Source: Roseateles terrae (GTDB lineage Bacteria; Pseudomonadota; Gammaproteobacteria; Burkholderiales; Burkholderiaceae_C). From it: a stretch of DNA of 64,000 nucleotides. Shown in pieces: positions 36,427 through 45,746 of this stretch. Every line of letters begins with the position of its first letter. Position 1 is the first letter of the stretch. The notes below the pieces were generated by a model that was given only the letters and a program-made list of their open reading frames with translations, searched no databases and was not told the origin of the DNA. The stretch lies in the NCBI RefSeq assembly GCF_014192155.1, contig NZ_JACHXO010000003.1, positions 1-64,000 of the forward strand. Direction: 5' to 3'. A program made the translations under genes and the position numbers.

Positions 36427-37662
36427 ATGCAAATGTATCTGGTCGGCGGCGCCGTCCGCGACGCCCTGCTGGGTTTGCCGGTGCAGGACCGGGATTGGGT
36501 GGCGGTTGGGGCCGACCCGCAAGCCTTGCTGGATGCGGGCTACCTGCCGGTCGGCAAGGACTTCCCGGTGTTCCTCCACCCGCAGACGCATGAAGAGGTG
36601 GCCCTGGCGCGGACCGAACGCAAGGTGGGGGCCGGCTATCGCGGATTCACGGTACACGCGGCGCCCGATGTGACGCTGGAAGAAGACCTTGCTCGCCGCG
36701 ACCTCACCATCAATGCCATGGCCCAGGCCGGGGATGGGTCGCTGGTGGACCCCTACGGCGGCCAGCGCGATCTGCAGGCCAAGGTGCTGCGGCATGTGTC
36801 GGACGCCTTTGTGGAAGACCCGGTCCGCATCCTGCGTCTGGCCCGCTTTGCCGCCCGCTTCAGCGATTTCACCGTGGCGCCGGAGACGGTCCGCCTGATG
36901 CGCCAGATGGTGGAGGACGGCGAGGTCGATGCCCTGGTCCCCGAGCGGGTCTGGCAGGAGATGTCCCGCGGCCTGATGGAGGCCCGGCCGTCCCGGATGA
37001 TCGAAGTGCTGCGGGATTGCGGCGCCCTGGCGCGTCTGGCCCCGGCACTGGACCGGCTTTTCGGCGTGCCCCAGCCACCGGCGCATCATCCGGAGGTGGA
37101 TACCGGCGTGCACCTGCTGCTGGTGCTGGACCAGTGCGCCAAGGTGCAGGCGCCGCTGACGGTGCGCTTCGCAGCCCTGTGTCACGACCTGGGCAAGGGC
37201 GAGACGCCCGAGGCCGACCTGCCCCGACACCCCGGCCACGACCAGCGCGGGGTGCCGCTCGCCGAAGCCTTGTCCCTGCACTGGAAGGTGCCGACCGACT
37301 GCCGGGAACTGGCGGTGCTTGTGGCGCGGGAACATATCCACGTCCACAGCAGCCTGACGTTCACCCCCGACGCGCAGATGCGGCTGCTGGAGCGCTGCGA
37401 CGCGCTGCGGCGACCGGAGCGTTTCGAGCAGATGCTGCTGGCCTGTGAATGCGACGTGCGCGGCCGCACCGGCATGGAGCAGCGGGACTATCCGCAGCGG
37501 CCCAAGTTGATGGAGGCCCTCGCCGCGCTGCAGGCGGTGGACACCGCAGCCGTCTCGGCGCAGGCCATCGCGGCGGGCCGCCGGGGACCGGACATCGGCC
37601 AGGCGATTCATCTGGCCCGGTTGAATGCCTTGCGAACCCTGGCGACGGCTCAGAGCATGTAA
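36427..37662 (+). CDS. cca: CCA-adding tRNA nucleotidyltransferase with HD domain
   Basis: Adds or repairs the CCA end of tRNAs. From ATG 36427 the protein is 411 residues, like E. coli Cca, and begins MQMYLVGGAVRDALLG with the GG-x2-RD nucleotide-binding motif and DRDWVAV catalytic acids. Further marks: RRDLTINAMA, DPVRILRLARFAARF, and the HD-domain ALCHDLGKGETP. Alternative starts at 36421 and 36433 are close by. The last 13 bp overlap the convergent methyltransferase gene. Confidence 0.94.
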   Translation: MQMYLVGGAVRDALLGLPVQDRDWVAVGADPQALLDAGYLPVGKDFPVFLHPQTHEEVALARTERKVGAGYRGFTVHAAPDVTLEEDLARRDLTINAMAQAGDGSLVDPYGGQRDLQAKVLRHVSDAFVEDPVRILRLARFAARFSDFTVAPETVRLMRQMVEDGEVDALVPERVWQEMSRGLMEARPSRMIEVLRDCGALARLAPALDRLFGVPQPPAHHPEVDTGVHLLLVLDQCAKVQAPLTVRFAALCHDLGKGETPEADLPRHPGHDQRGVPLAEALSLHWKVPTDCRELAVLVAREHIHVHSSLTFTPDAQMRLLERCDALRRPERFEQMLLACECDVRGRTGMEQRDYPQRPKLMEALAALQAVDTAAVSAQAIAAGRRGPDIGQAIHLARLNALRTLATAQSM

Positions 37663-38831
37663 GAGCGGTCGCCGCGCTGGAAGCCGATGGCGTCGAACTC
37701 GTCGCCCGGCACAAAGCCGATGACCTTGAACAGCTCGCCCATTTCATGCTCGGCGATCAGCCGGTGGGCCATGCTGCGCTGGGCGATGTCGGCGTGCTCC
37801 ATCAGGTCCACCAGCCCGCAGTTCATCAGGAAATGCGCCTGACTGGTGTAGCCCAGCACCGTCAGCCCGGCCTCCTGCCCCGCCAGCGCAATGCCGGTGA
37901 AGTTCACATGCGTGGTGATGTCCTTCTGCCCGGGCAGGGACAGTGGATCCGGGTCGGCACGGTGCAGGTGGTGGCACATCAGGGTGCCCCCGGTGCGCTG
38001 CGGGTGGTAGTACTCCGATTCCGGGAAGCCGTAGTCGATGAAAAACGCGGCGCCACGCTTGAGGTGGTCGGCCAGGGTGCGCACGAACGCCTCCGCCTGC
38101 GCATGCACTTCGGTCACGGTGCCCGGCACGAAGGTCATGTCCGCCTCGGGCGGCGTCGGCGGGCGGGCCGTGGTGGGGCGGTCGGCGAAGCAAAGCTGGC
38201 CCTGCCCGTCCATTTCCACGCCACGTTCGCGCCACTGGCGGCCGGTCCAGTGCAGCAGCTGCACCGGCATCGCATCCAGCAGTTCATTGGCCACCAGCAC
38301 GCCGTGAATCTCGGTCGGCCACTGGTCCAGCCATTGCACCCGCGGCGCAAAACGCGCGAGTCGCTGGGCCTGCCGCTCGCGCAGCGTGCCGGAGAGATCC
38401 ACGATCTGATAGGACTCGAGCGGCGTGCCCAGCGCGTCCAGCGTCTCGATCAGTTGCTCCGCCAGCGCACCGCTGCCAGCGCCGAATTCAATGACGGTGC
38501 GGGTGTCGCTCACCGTCAGCGCCTGCGAGACCTGACGGGCCAGCGCCTGTCCGAACAGCGGGGAGAGCTCCGGTGCGGTGACGAAGTCCGAGCCCTGCTG
38601 CGGCATGGTGCCGAACTTGCGCAGGCTGTTGGCGTAGTAGCCCAGACCCGGCGCATACAGCACCAGGCTCATGTAGCGGTCAAACGGCAGCCAGCCGCCC
38701 GCGTCGTCGATCGCCTGACGCAGCAGCGCCTGCATCGCGGCGCTGAAGTCGGCGTCCGCGCCTGGTGGAACGGCAGCAGCGGCCATGGAAGCGGCGGCCA
38801 CTGATGTGGCGGGAACGGGGGCAGCAGTCAT
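37650..38831 (-). CDS. SAM-dependent methyltransferase, NDUFAF7/MidA family (COG1565)
   Basis: A 393-residue protein. It contains FDRYMSLVLYAPGLGYYA near the start, FVTAPELSPLFGQ, the SAM motif VIEFGAGSGALAEQL and FFIDYGFPESEYYHPQR. The mitochondrial relative NDUFAF7 dimethylates an arginine of complex I; bacterial targets are not established. An Ala-rich N-terminal 30 residues is extra. The ATG overlaps the stop of the GGDEF/EAL gene by one base (TGATG), suggesting coupling. Confidence 0.88.
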   Translation of the reverse strand: MTAAPVPATSVAAASMAAAAVPPGADADFSAAMQALLRQAIDDAGGWLPFDRYMSLVLYAPGLGYYANSLRKFGTMPQQGSDFVTAPELSPLFGQALARQVSQALTVSDTRTVIEFGAGSGALAEQLIETLDALGTPLESYQIVDLSGTLRERQAQRLARFAPRVQWLDQWPTEIHGVLVANELLDAMPVQLLHWTGRQWRERGVEMDGQGQLCFADRPTTARPPTPPEADMTFVPGTVTEVHAQAEAFVRTLADHLKRGAAFFIDYGFPESEYYHPQRTGGTLMCHHLHRADPDPLSLPGQKDITTHVNFTGIALAGQEAGLTVLGYTSQAHFLMNCGLVDLMEHADIAQRSMAHRLIAEHEMGELFKVIGFVPGDEFDAIGFQRGDRSYML

Positions 38832-40933
38832 CAGTCGATCCTGGGCAGCAACGCCCGGCCGCGTCGGGCCAGCCAGGCTTCAAACTCATCCGCCGGCATG
38901 GCACTGGCAATCGCCTCGCCCTGAAGCTCGTCGCAGCCCCATTCGGCCAACAGGTGCCATTGCCGGGCGTTGCGCACGCCTTCGGCGCCCACCCGCAGGC
39001 CCAGGCCTTTGGCCATCTGCACCATCGCGCGGGTGATCGCGGCGGCGCCGCTGTTGTCCGGCAGCTCCGCCACAAAGCTCTGATCGATCTTGAGCTTGTC
39101 CAGCGGCAGCCGGGTCAGCTGGTTCAGGGCGGTGTAGCCGGTGCCGAAGTCGTCGATGGAGATCGCCAGCCCCTGGCTGCGCAAGGTCTTCAGCAACTCC
39201 GGCAGGCGCTCGATCTCTTCGGTGAGCATGCGCTCGGTCAGCTCCAGCTCCAGCCAGTCGCCGGGCACCCCGGCCGACTTGAGGATCTGTCCGACCGACT
39301 TCGAAAAACTCGCCAGCCGGAATTGCATGCTGGAGAGGTTCACCGCGATGGGCACCGCGGCCACGCCGCCGTCATGCCAGAGCCGCGCCTGACGCGCAGC
39401 CTCGCGCATGACCCATTCCCCCAGCGGCAACATGAGCCGGTGCCGCTCCGCCACCAGGATGAAGGCATCCGGCGTGAGCAGGCCCCGCACCGGATGGCGC
39501 CAGCGCAGCAGCGCCTCGGCGCCCACCAGCACACCGGTCCGGGCATCCACCTGGGGCTGATAGAACAGCACGAACTCGTCGGCGGTGAGGGCCTGCGCCA
39601 GTTCGCCTTCCAGCACCAGGTCCGCATAGGCGGTGGCGGCCATGGCCGGCTCGAAGAATCGATAGGTGGCCCGGCCGGCGGCCTTGGCCAGATACATCGC
39701 CGTATCGGCATGCTGCAGCAGCTCTTCGGGCGTGCTGCCGTGTTCCGGATAAAGCGCCACGCCGATCGATGGCGTCACCGACAGGTCGCGCCCATCCGCC
39801 CGCACCGGCACTTCCACCACGCTCAGCAGCGCATGGAGCACCACCAGCACATCCTTGCGCTGGGCGACATGCTCCAGCAGCACCACGAATTCATCGCCGC
39901 CGAAGCGGGCCACCAGGTCGCCTGCGCGCAGACCGGCGCGCAACCGGTCGGCGACGGTGCGCAGCACCTGATCGCCTTCCAGATGGCCCAGCGAATCATT
40001 CACCCGCTTGAAATTGTCCAGGTCGATGAACAGCAGCGCGGCGCCCTCGCCGCCGCGGGCCAGGCACTCCCGCAGCCGCTCCATCAGCGTGTTGCGGTTG
40101 AGCAGACCGGTCAGCGGATCGTGATGCGCCAGATGATGGATGCGCGCCATGGCTTCGTGCTGGGCCCGCAGGTCCCGCACCACGCCCATGCGGTAGCTCT
40201 GGCCGCCGCAGCTGAGCGTGCGCACGATCAGCTCCACCGGCAGCCGATGTCCTTGCCCATCGAGGATGACGGTCTCATAGTGGGTTTCGTCGCCCGCCTC
40301 CATCACCGACCGCACCATCGCCACTTCTTCCGCCGCGACGAGGTCCAGCGCCTGCCGGCCGACCAGCGACGACAGCGGCAGCTTGAGCAGCTCGCACAGC
40401 GCCGGATTGGCATCGGTGATCACACCGTCACGATGGAAGACGATGCCCTCCATCGAGGCCTGCATGAACTTGGCCATGCGCTCTTCCGACTCCCGCACCG
40501 CCTGTTCGGCCTCGCGGTAGCGGGTGATGTCGTTGATCAGCACAAAGGCCGATTGCACCTGGCCGTCATCCGGCGAGAGATGCGGGATGAGGTTGACCTC
40601 CATCCAGCGCACCTGCCCATCCGGGCCCTGCAGGCGGCGCTCATAGTTGACGCTCACATGCTCATCCAGCACCCGTCGCACCTGCGGCTGGATCTCGCGG
40701 GCGGCGTCCTCGCCAATCACTTCGCTCACCGTCAGGCCCAGGATGTCGTCTTCATCCAGACCAAAGGCCGCGGCGTACTGGCGGTTGGCAAACAGGCAGG
40801 TGAGGTCATGCGCGTCGAAAACCGCAATGAGCACCGGCACGTTGTCCGCCAGCAGCCGGAACTGGGCAGCCTGGTCCTGTGCCGACAGCTGCGGACGGAC
40901 CCGGTGGGGGGACGGCGACGTGTCGCGGCTCAT
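38831..40933 (-). CDS. PAS-PAS-GGDEF-EAL cyclic-di-GMP protein
   Basis: A 700-residue cytoplasmic protein. Two PAS domains (about 22-140 and 148-260), a GGDEF domain with intact GGDEF (345-349) and inhibitory RxxD (R336-D339), then an EAL domain with EAL (473-475), NLSSMQF, ELTERML, DDFGTGYT and KIDQSF. EGVE is EGVR here, but the first Glu is kept. Both activities may be present. No membrane segments, so it senses a soluble signal. It starts right after the udg stop. Confidence 0.93.
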   Translation of the reverse strand: MSRDTSPSPHRVRPQLSAQDQAAQFRLLADNVPVLIAVFDAHDLTCLFANRQYAAAFGLDEDDILGLTVSEVIGEDAAREIQPQVRRVLDEHVSVNYERRLQGPDGQVRWMEVNLIPHLSPDDGQVQSAFVLINDITRYREAEQAVRESEERMAKFMQASMEGIVFHRDGVITDANPALCELLKLPLSSLVGRQALDLVAAEEVAMVRSVMEAGDETHYETVILDGQGHRLPVELIVRTLSCGGQSYRMGVVRDLRAQHEAMARIHHLAHHDPLTGLLNRNTLMERLRECLARGGEGAALLFIDLDNFKRVNDSLGHLEGDQVLRTVADRLRAGLRAGDLVARFGGDEFVVLLEHVAQRKDVLVVLHALLSVVEVPVRADGRDLSVTPSIGVALYPEHGSTPEELLQHADTAMYLAKAAGRATYRFFEPAMAATAYADLVLEGELAQALTADEFVLFYQPQVDARTGVLVGAEALLRWRHPVRGLLTPDAFILVAERHRLMLPLGEWVMREAARQARLWHDGGVAAVPIAVNLSSMQFRLASFSKSVGQILKSAGVPGDWLELELTERMLTEEIERLPELLKTLRSQGLAISIDDFGTGYTALNQLTRLPLDKLKIDQSFVAELPDNSGAAAITRAMVQMAKGLGLRVGAEGVRNARQWHLLAEWGCDELQGEAIASAMPADEFEAWLARRGRALLPRID

Positions 40934-41956
40934 TCAGCCTCCGGCCTCCAGCGTCTGGCGGGCCAGACAGAGGTCTTCCCAGGCGCGCGCCTTGTCCGGC
41001 AGGTTCCGCAGCAGGTAGGCCGGGTGATAGGTGACCACCAGCGGCACGCCCTGGTAGCGGTGCACCCGTCCGCGCAGGCGGCCGATGGCCTCCTGGCTCT
41101 GCAGCAGCTGCTGCACCGCGAAGCGGCCCATCGCCAGGATGATGCGCGGCTGGATCAGCTCGATCTGCCGCTGCAGGAAGGGCTCGCACTGCGCCAATTC
41201 GGCCGGGTCCGGATTGCGGTTGCGGGGCGGGCGGCACTTGAGGGTGTTGGCAATGAAGACCTGCTGCTCCGGCGGCCCTTCGCTGCGGCTCAGGCCCAGC
41301 GAGCGCAGCATGCTGTCCAGCAGCTTTCCTGCGGGGCCGACAAACGGTTCGCCCTGCAGGTCTTCCTGCTCGCCGGGCGCCTCGCCAATGATCATCCAGT
41401 GCGCCTGCGAATGACCCACGCCGAAGACGGTGTTCTTGCGGGACTCGCACAAGCCGCAGGCGCGGCAGTCCGCCACGGCGCTGCGCAGGCCGTCCCAGTC
41501 CAGCGCGGCGATGGCCTCGCGGCTGAGACCTTCGCGCGCGGGATGGACATCGTTTCCGGCAGGCGCGCCGGTGGCGTCGGCCAGCGGGTCACGACCGGCC
41601 CCGGGTAGCGCCCGTGCCAGGACTTCGGCGACGCGCTGCGGCGCGGGGGCCGGGCTGCGGTCCGTCGGCGGCGCGGCGCGGGGACGCTCGACCGGCGGCC
41701 GTGCTGCGGGAGCCGTGGGACGGGTGGCGGGAGGCGCAGCATCCGCGTCGATCGATGCGCGCGGACGCTCCGCCACGGCCACCCCGGCTGACGCTTCGCC
41801 CGCACCCGCGGCTTCGCGATGCACTGCGGGCGCCGACCCGTGCGCGGCCGCACGCTCGCCACCCGCTGCAGTGACATCGGTGGCCACCGATGGCGGCACC
41901 CAGATCTTCAGGCCCATGGCCTCCAGCATCCGGCGTTGACGTTCACTCCAGCTCAT
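40934..41956 (-). CDS. Uracil-DNA glycosylase, family 4
   Basis: A 340-residue base-excision repair enzyme. Cysteines for the [4Fe-4S] cluster are in CRACGLC and, later, LKCRPPRNRNP and AQCEPF. Motif A is GEAPGEQEDLQGEPFVGPAG and motif B is VVTYHPAYLL. The first 130 residues form an Ala/Pro-rich, probably disordered arm seen in Burkholderiales homologues. ATGA overlap with rimI upstream and direct contact with the PAS-GGDEF-EAL start downstream place it in an operon. Confidence 0.93.
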   Translation of the reverse strand: MSWSERQRRMLEAMGLKIWVPPSVATDVTAAGGERAAAHGSAPAVHREAAGAGEASAGVAVAERPRASIDADAAPPATRPTAPAARPPVERPRAAPPTDRSPAPAPQRVAEVLARALPGAGRDPLADATGAPAGNDVHPAREGLSREAIAALDWDGLRSAVADCRACGLCESRKNTVFGVGHSQAHWMIIGEAPGEQEDLQGEPFVGPAGKLLDSMLRSLGLSRSEGPPEQQVFIANTLKCRPPRNRNPDPAELAQCEPFLQRQIELIQPRIILAMGRFAVQQLLQSQEAIGRLRGRVHRYQGVPLVVTYHPAYLLRNLPDKARAWEDLCLARQTLEAGG

Positions 41957-42450
41957 GGGCTGCCTCCGGTCAGTCGCAGCGTCATCAGCAGCGCATCCTC
42001 GCGGCCCTCGGCGCAGGGGTAGTACCCGCGCCGCAAGCCGCTCTGTACAAATCCATAGGCCTCGTAGAGGCGACGGGCCCGTTCATTGCTCACCCGCACT
42101 TCGAGCCAGATCTGCTCGCAGCCCCGGGCGCGGCCGAGCACCGCCAGTGCGTCCAGCATGCGGCGGGCCAGCCCCTGACCTTGCAGATCCGGGGCCACGG
42201 TGATGTTGAGCAGGTGCATCTCATCGATCACCTGCATCGCCAGGAAGTAGCCGCACAAGCGGCCCTGTCCGTCCCGCAGCACAAAGCCGACATAGCCGGC
42301 GGCCAGCGAGTCGATGAAATTGCCACGCGTCCAGGGATGGCTGTAGGCCACGTTCTCGATGGCCATCACCTCATCCAGGTCGATGGTGCGCAGCGGCTGC
42401 AGGGCCTGCAGCGCGGGCGAGAGAAGAATGTCCTTGGCTTGGGCACTCAT
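41953..42450 (-). CDS. rimI: Ribosomal protein S18-alanine N-acetyltransferase
   Basis: A 165-residue GNAT enzyme. It shows IENVAYSHPWTRGNFIDSL, DEMHLLNITVAPDLQGQGLARRML (acetyl-CoA motif A, Q/RxxGxG/A) and LEVRVSNERARRLYEAYGFV, RRGYYP. The family acetylates the N-terminus of S18. Starts 11 bp after tsaB ends and overlaps udg by ATGA. The tsaB-rimI neighbourhood is conserved in proteobacteria. Confidence 0.94.
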   Translation of the reverse strand: MSAQAKDILLSPALQALQPLRTIDLDEVMAIENVAYSHPWTRGNFIDSLAAGYVGFVLRDGQGRLCGYFLAMQVIDEMHLLNITVAPDLQGQGLARRMLDALAVLGRARGCEQIWLEVRVSNERARRLYEAYGFVQSGLRRGYYPCAEGREDALLMTLRLTGGSP

Positions 42451-42461
42451 GCGGAGCCTCC

Positions 42462-43241
42462 TCAGCCGGGAATGGCGCCCGGGCCGGTGGCGGGGGCCAT
42501 GCCGGCAGCCACAGTGGCCGCAGGGGTCGCAGCCGCCGCAGCCGCCGCAGCCGCCTTGTCCGCGGCCCGCTCTGCCGTGGTCTGTGCGACCTTGTCCCGC
42601 ACATACAGCGGCAGCGCCTGGGCCGGATCCTGGGCCAGGCCCTGGTCCCAGGCCTGCTGCGCCAGCGATCCCAGCGCCCGGGCGCGGGACCGGGTCTGCT
42701 CCACACGGCGCGCCGCGCCAGTGTCCAGTTGCAAGGCCAGCAGCGCGGTCCCGGCGACGCACGCGGGCGGCTGGTCGGCCCAGCGGGCCAGCAGCGGCGC
42801 CGGATCGGTCAGCATCGGCGCTTCCAGCACGTCCCAGAACGTGCCGTTCCAGCGGTAATGGCCGGCATAGATCTGGCCCATGCGGGCGTCCATGGCCACC
42901 CAGACGTCGGTGTGATCGTCCGATTGCAGGCGCGCGTCTTCGGCCACCAGCATCAGGCTGTCCAGCGCCAGCACCGGTTTGTCCGCTCCGAAAGCCAGGC
43001 CCTGCGCCACCGAGCAGGCGGTGCGCAGACCGGTGAAGGCGCCCGGCCCCTGTCCGAACGCCACCGCATCGACCGCCGACAGCGACACCCCCGCAGACTT
43101 CAGCAACTGCAGGGCGTCCGGCACCATGCGCTGCGAGGCCTGGGCACCGCCATCGGCATCCACAAAAGCAGAATGGCCCTGACCCCAAAGGGCCAGAGCC
43201 ATGTGTTCGGTGGAGCTATCCAGGGCCAGTAACACGCTCAT
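42462..43241 (-). CDS. tsaB: tRNA threonylcarbamoyladenosine biosynthesis protein TsaB
   Basis: A 259-residue ASKHA-fold protein that partners TsaD and TsaE in making t6A37. The N-terminus LLALDSSTEHMALALW and VDAVAFGQGPGAFTGLRTAC are signature blocks. The C-terminus has an Ala-rich stretch (KAAAAAAAAATPAATVAAG) that is probably a flexible tail. First gene of the tsaB-rimI-udg-PAS/GGDEF/EAL-methyltransferase run. Sua5, the other half of t6A formation, is at 46682-47785. Confidence 0.94.
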   Translation of the reverse strand: MSVLLALDSSTEHMALALWGQGHSAFVDADGGAQASQRMVPDALQLLKSAGVSLSAVDAVAFGQGPGAFTGLRTACSVAQGLAFGADKPVLALDSLMLVAEDARLQSDDHTDVWVAMDARMGQIYAGHYRWNGTFWDVLEAPMLTDPAPLLARWADQPPACVAGTALLALQLDTGAARRVEQTRSRARALGSLAQQAWDQGLAQDPAQALPLYVRDKVAQTTAERAADKAAAAAAAAATPAATVAAGMAPATGPGAIPG

Positions 43242-43290
43242 GCAGCAAGTGTAGTGGCCCCGGCCGGCCCGGGAAGGGCCTCCCCCTCGT

Positions 43291-43989
43291 TTAGAAGGAG
43301 TAGCCGAGCGACAGCGAATACACCATCGGACGGAAATTGATGCGCGTGCGCAGCGTTTCCTCGCCCGTATTGGTGGTGGTCACGGCGCGCATGTTGCTCT
43401 TCACATCCGCATAGGCGGCGGTGCCGACCAGCGACCAGTTCTCGTTGTAGCGCAGCGTGAAGCCCACGTGAGCCGCGGCGCCCCAGGAGTTGCTCAGGTA
43501 GATCTTGGTGGGGCCGCCCGAGACCGCGTCACCGGTGGCGGTGCTGCGGGTCTTCTCGAAGTAGGTGTAGTTCACGCCCAGGCCGACGAACGGATAGAGC
43601 TTGGGCAGCAGCGGACCGAAGTGGTAGTTGACGAACGCGGTCGGCGGCATCTGACGCACGACGGCGATCTGACCGGCATTGGCCAGCACGCCATTGCCAT
43701 ACACCTTGTGCGAGGGCGGGATGCCCAGCACCAGCTCACCGCTCCAGCTCTCGGCGAAGCGGTAGACCAGGCCGAAACCGGTGGTCGTCTGGTCGCCCAC
43801 GCGAATCTGGGCGCCCGGCTCGGGGAACTGCTTGGAGCCGCCTGACAGCGCGGCGGCCTTGCTGTTCACGTCGATGTGGGCCAGGCCCACATACACCGTG
43901 GTGGTGCCAACGGCCGACTGGGCGCTGGCCAGACCGCTCAGCGCCAGCAGGGCGGCACCGGCGACGAGGGAAATGTTCTTTTTCATCAT
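43291..43989 (-). CDS. OmpW-family outer-membrane protein (copy 2)
   Basis: A 232-residue barrel with signal peptide MKKNISLVAGAALLALSGLASAQ. It has TTVYVGLAHIDVNSKAAALSG, FVNYHFGPLLPKLYPFVGLGVNYTYF and ends FRPMVYSLSLGYSF with C-terminal Phe. The start is one of two adjacent ATGs (43989 or 43986), preceded by GGAG. Only 23 bp separate it from the lipase gene upstream, so they are probably co-transcribed, linking the channel to uptake or export of the lipase's products or substrates (inference). Confidence 0.9.
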   Translation of the reverse strand: MMKKNISLVAGAALLALSGLASAQSAVGTTTVYVGLAHIDVNSKAAALSGGSKQFPEPGAQIRVGDQTTTGFGLVYRFAESWSGELVLGIPPSHKVYGNGVLANAGQIAVVRQMPPTAFVNYHFGPLLPKLYPFVGLGVNYTYFEKTRSTATGDAVSGGPTKIYLSNSWGAAAHVGFTLRYNENWSLVGTAAYADVKSNMRAVTTTNTGEETLRTRINFRPMVYSLSLGYSF

Positions 43990-44012
43990 GTGTCTCCGAA
44001 TCTGTTCAAGCA

Positions 44013-45407
44013 TCAGCCGCCGGCGGCCAGCACGCTCTGGAAGTAGCCGCGCACGACAGCGTTGCAGAACGGAGGCACCAGGGTGCCGTGATACTGGGCC
44101 TGGACCGCACGGGGACCGGCGGTCGGGTCGGTCGGGGCCGAGGCGGCAGCGGCCGCGGACACGGCGGCCTGGGCCTGCTTGAAGCCACCGTTGACGGTCG
44201 GGCCGACGGAGGTCGCGTCTTCCAGGTTGAAGGCGGTCACACGGGCGCCCAGCGCCGTCTTGGCCACCGGGGTGTTGACCGCGTAGAACACGGTCGGGTC
44301 ATTGGCGCCACCGCACAGGGCGACCGGATGCTGCGGCGACCAGTTCAGCAGCGTGTTGGTCTGCAGCGCCTTGCGGAAGTTCGACGTGGCGTAACCGGCG
44401 CGGAAGGTGTCGGTCAGCAGGCCACCAGTGCCGAACAGCTTGGTGAAGGTGCCACCGTCGTTGGGCAGCTTGCCAGCGGCGATCAGGTCGGTCAGCGGCG
44501 TGTCCGTCGGGAACAGCGTTTCGGCCGTGGCGGCGTACGGCGACTGGTAGACGTCCGTCGTGGCGCTGTAGATGTTGCCGTAGGCCTTCTGGAAGCTGGT
44601 CATCATCAGCGGCAGGAACAGCGTGGCGCCGGCATTGACCTGGCCGCTCGGCGACACGATCGTGTCACCGAAGCCCACCAGGTTGTAGGGGCCGGACATC
44701 GGGCCCGAAGCGGTCACGGTGAACTCGCTGGCGTAGTCACGCTCCAGCACCTTCTGGGTCGCCATGGCCACGTGGCCGCCTTGCGAGTAACCGGCCACCA
44801 GCAGCTTGGTGGACGGCTGGGTGGTCGTGGCGGACGAGCTCAGGTAGCTCTTGGCTGCGCGCAGGCCGTCGATCATGTCGACAGCCGAGGCTTCCGCATT
44901 CAGGTAGGGCGTGTAGTTCAGGCCCGAGCGGTCATAGCCCAGGTAGTTCGGCGCCACCACGATGAAGCCCTGGGCGGCGTAGAACGCCATCACCAGCGAG
45001 GCTTCGGTGTTGGTCGTCACCTGAGCCATGTTGAAGCTCTTGGTGGTGGTGGTGCCGTGTGCATACAGCAGCACCGGACGGTTGCCGGTACAGGCCGCAT
45101 TGGTGCCGGTGGGCAGCAGCACGGCAGTGGAGGCGGTGGCCGGGTTGCCGCCCGGATCGCGGGTCATGTAGTAGACGTAATGCACGTCCACATCGCACTT
45201 CGCAGCGCCGGTCAGCGTCTGAATGTTCTTGCTGGAGGTGCCCGCATCGATCTGGGTGGTCGTGGCCTTGCCGCCGAGCTGACCCAGGATGACGGTGCCA
45301 CGTGCCGGCGGCGCGTCATCGCTGGCGGAATTGCTGCCGCCGCCGCAGGCGCTCAGCATCACAGATGCAGCCAGAGCCAGGCCGGCCAATGGGAAATGGC
45401 GATTCAT
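44013..45407 (-). CDS. Exported lipoprotein alpha/beta hydrolase (secretory lipase-like)
   Basis: A 464-residue lipoprotein. The lipobox is LSAC after a short hydrophobic stretch, then GGGSNS. The hydrolase fold has VLLYAHGTTT (oxyanion region), APNYLGYD, and the nucleophile elbow GYSQGG. Later acidic and His residues fit Asp and His of the triad (GGANDPTVFY, AQYHGTLVPPF). The nearest known group is the secretory lipase/tannase-like family. GGAG precedes ATG 45407. The promoter region contains a TetR-type operator. Confidence 0.85.
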   Translation of the reverse strand: MNRHFPLAGLALAASVMLSACGGGSNSASDDAPPARGTVILGQLGGKATTTQIDAGTSSKNIQTLTGAAKCDVDVHYVYYMTRDPGGNPATASTAVLLPTGTNAACTGNRPVLLYAHGTTTTKSFNMAQVTTNTEASLVMAFYAAQGFIVVAPNYLGYDRSGLNYTPYLNAEASAVDMIDGLRAAKSYLSSSATTTQPSTKLLVAGYSQGGHVAMATQKVLERDYASEFTVTASGPMSGPYNLVGFGDTIVSPSGQVNAGATLFLPLMMTSFQKAYGNIYSATTDVYQSPYAATAETLFPTDTPLTDLIAAGKLPNDGGTFTKLFGTGGLLTDTFRAGYATSNFRKALQTNTLLNWSPQHPVALCGGANDPTVFYAVNTPVAKTALGARVTAFNLEDATSVGPTVNGGFKQAQAAVSAAAAASAPTDPTAGPRAVQAQYHGTLVPPFCNAVVRGYFQSVLAAGG

Positions 45408-45676
45408 TCAGACTTCTCCAGGGTTGTCTCCGTCGCTTGTGCTCCGGGAGAGAGGCACTAAATCGAACGGTCGTTCGTTTTTGTCAGTGATCACTATAGG
45501 CAGGGGTCGATGCGTTCTAAAACGTAAAAACCCTGACACGGCGACAGCATGCCAGGGTCGGGCGCACACACGCATCAAAGTCGCGGCGCGGCCGCAACAC
45601 ATTTCAGTCCGCTGTGCGATTGCGGCGGTGATGCCAGAGGAGATTCGCCGAAATGGTGCGTGAATCGCCACCAATG
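45408..45676. promoter_or_regulatory. Promoter region of the lipase-ompW2 unit
   Basis: On the minus strand CTGACA (45488-45483) is followed after 17 bp by GATTTA, a weak -35/-10 pair, and the inverted repeat at 45464-45477 lies between them. The remainder to 45676 has no supportable gene. Confidence 0.45.
45464..45477. promoter_or_regulatory. Inverted repeat resembling a TetR-family operator
   Basis: CGAACG-GT-CGTTCG has perfect 6-bp arms with a 2-bp centre, 57 bp upstream of the lipase start. Its position between the candidate -35 and -10 suits repression. No TetR gene is adjacent. Confidence 0.6.
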
Positions 45677-45705
45677 AAAAAGGGACAGGCATGACCTGTC
45701 CCTTT
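45677..45705 (-). terminator. Rho-independent terminator after the SGNH-like gene
   Basis: Read on the minus strand: AAAGGGACAGG, loop TCATG, CCTGTCCCTTT followed by more T. An 11-bp stem with a T-run, 42 bp past the SGNH-like stop. Confidence 0.9.
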
Positions 45706-45746
45706 GGATCGTGTGCGGTGTCCGGCAAGCGCCGGACCGCGGTGGA

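Noticed and set aside
38765-41608. A 947-codon open frame opposite the methyltransferase, GGDEF/EAL and udg genes
   Set aside because: Antisense shadow of three real coupled genes; composition is typical of reversed GC-rich codons.
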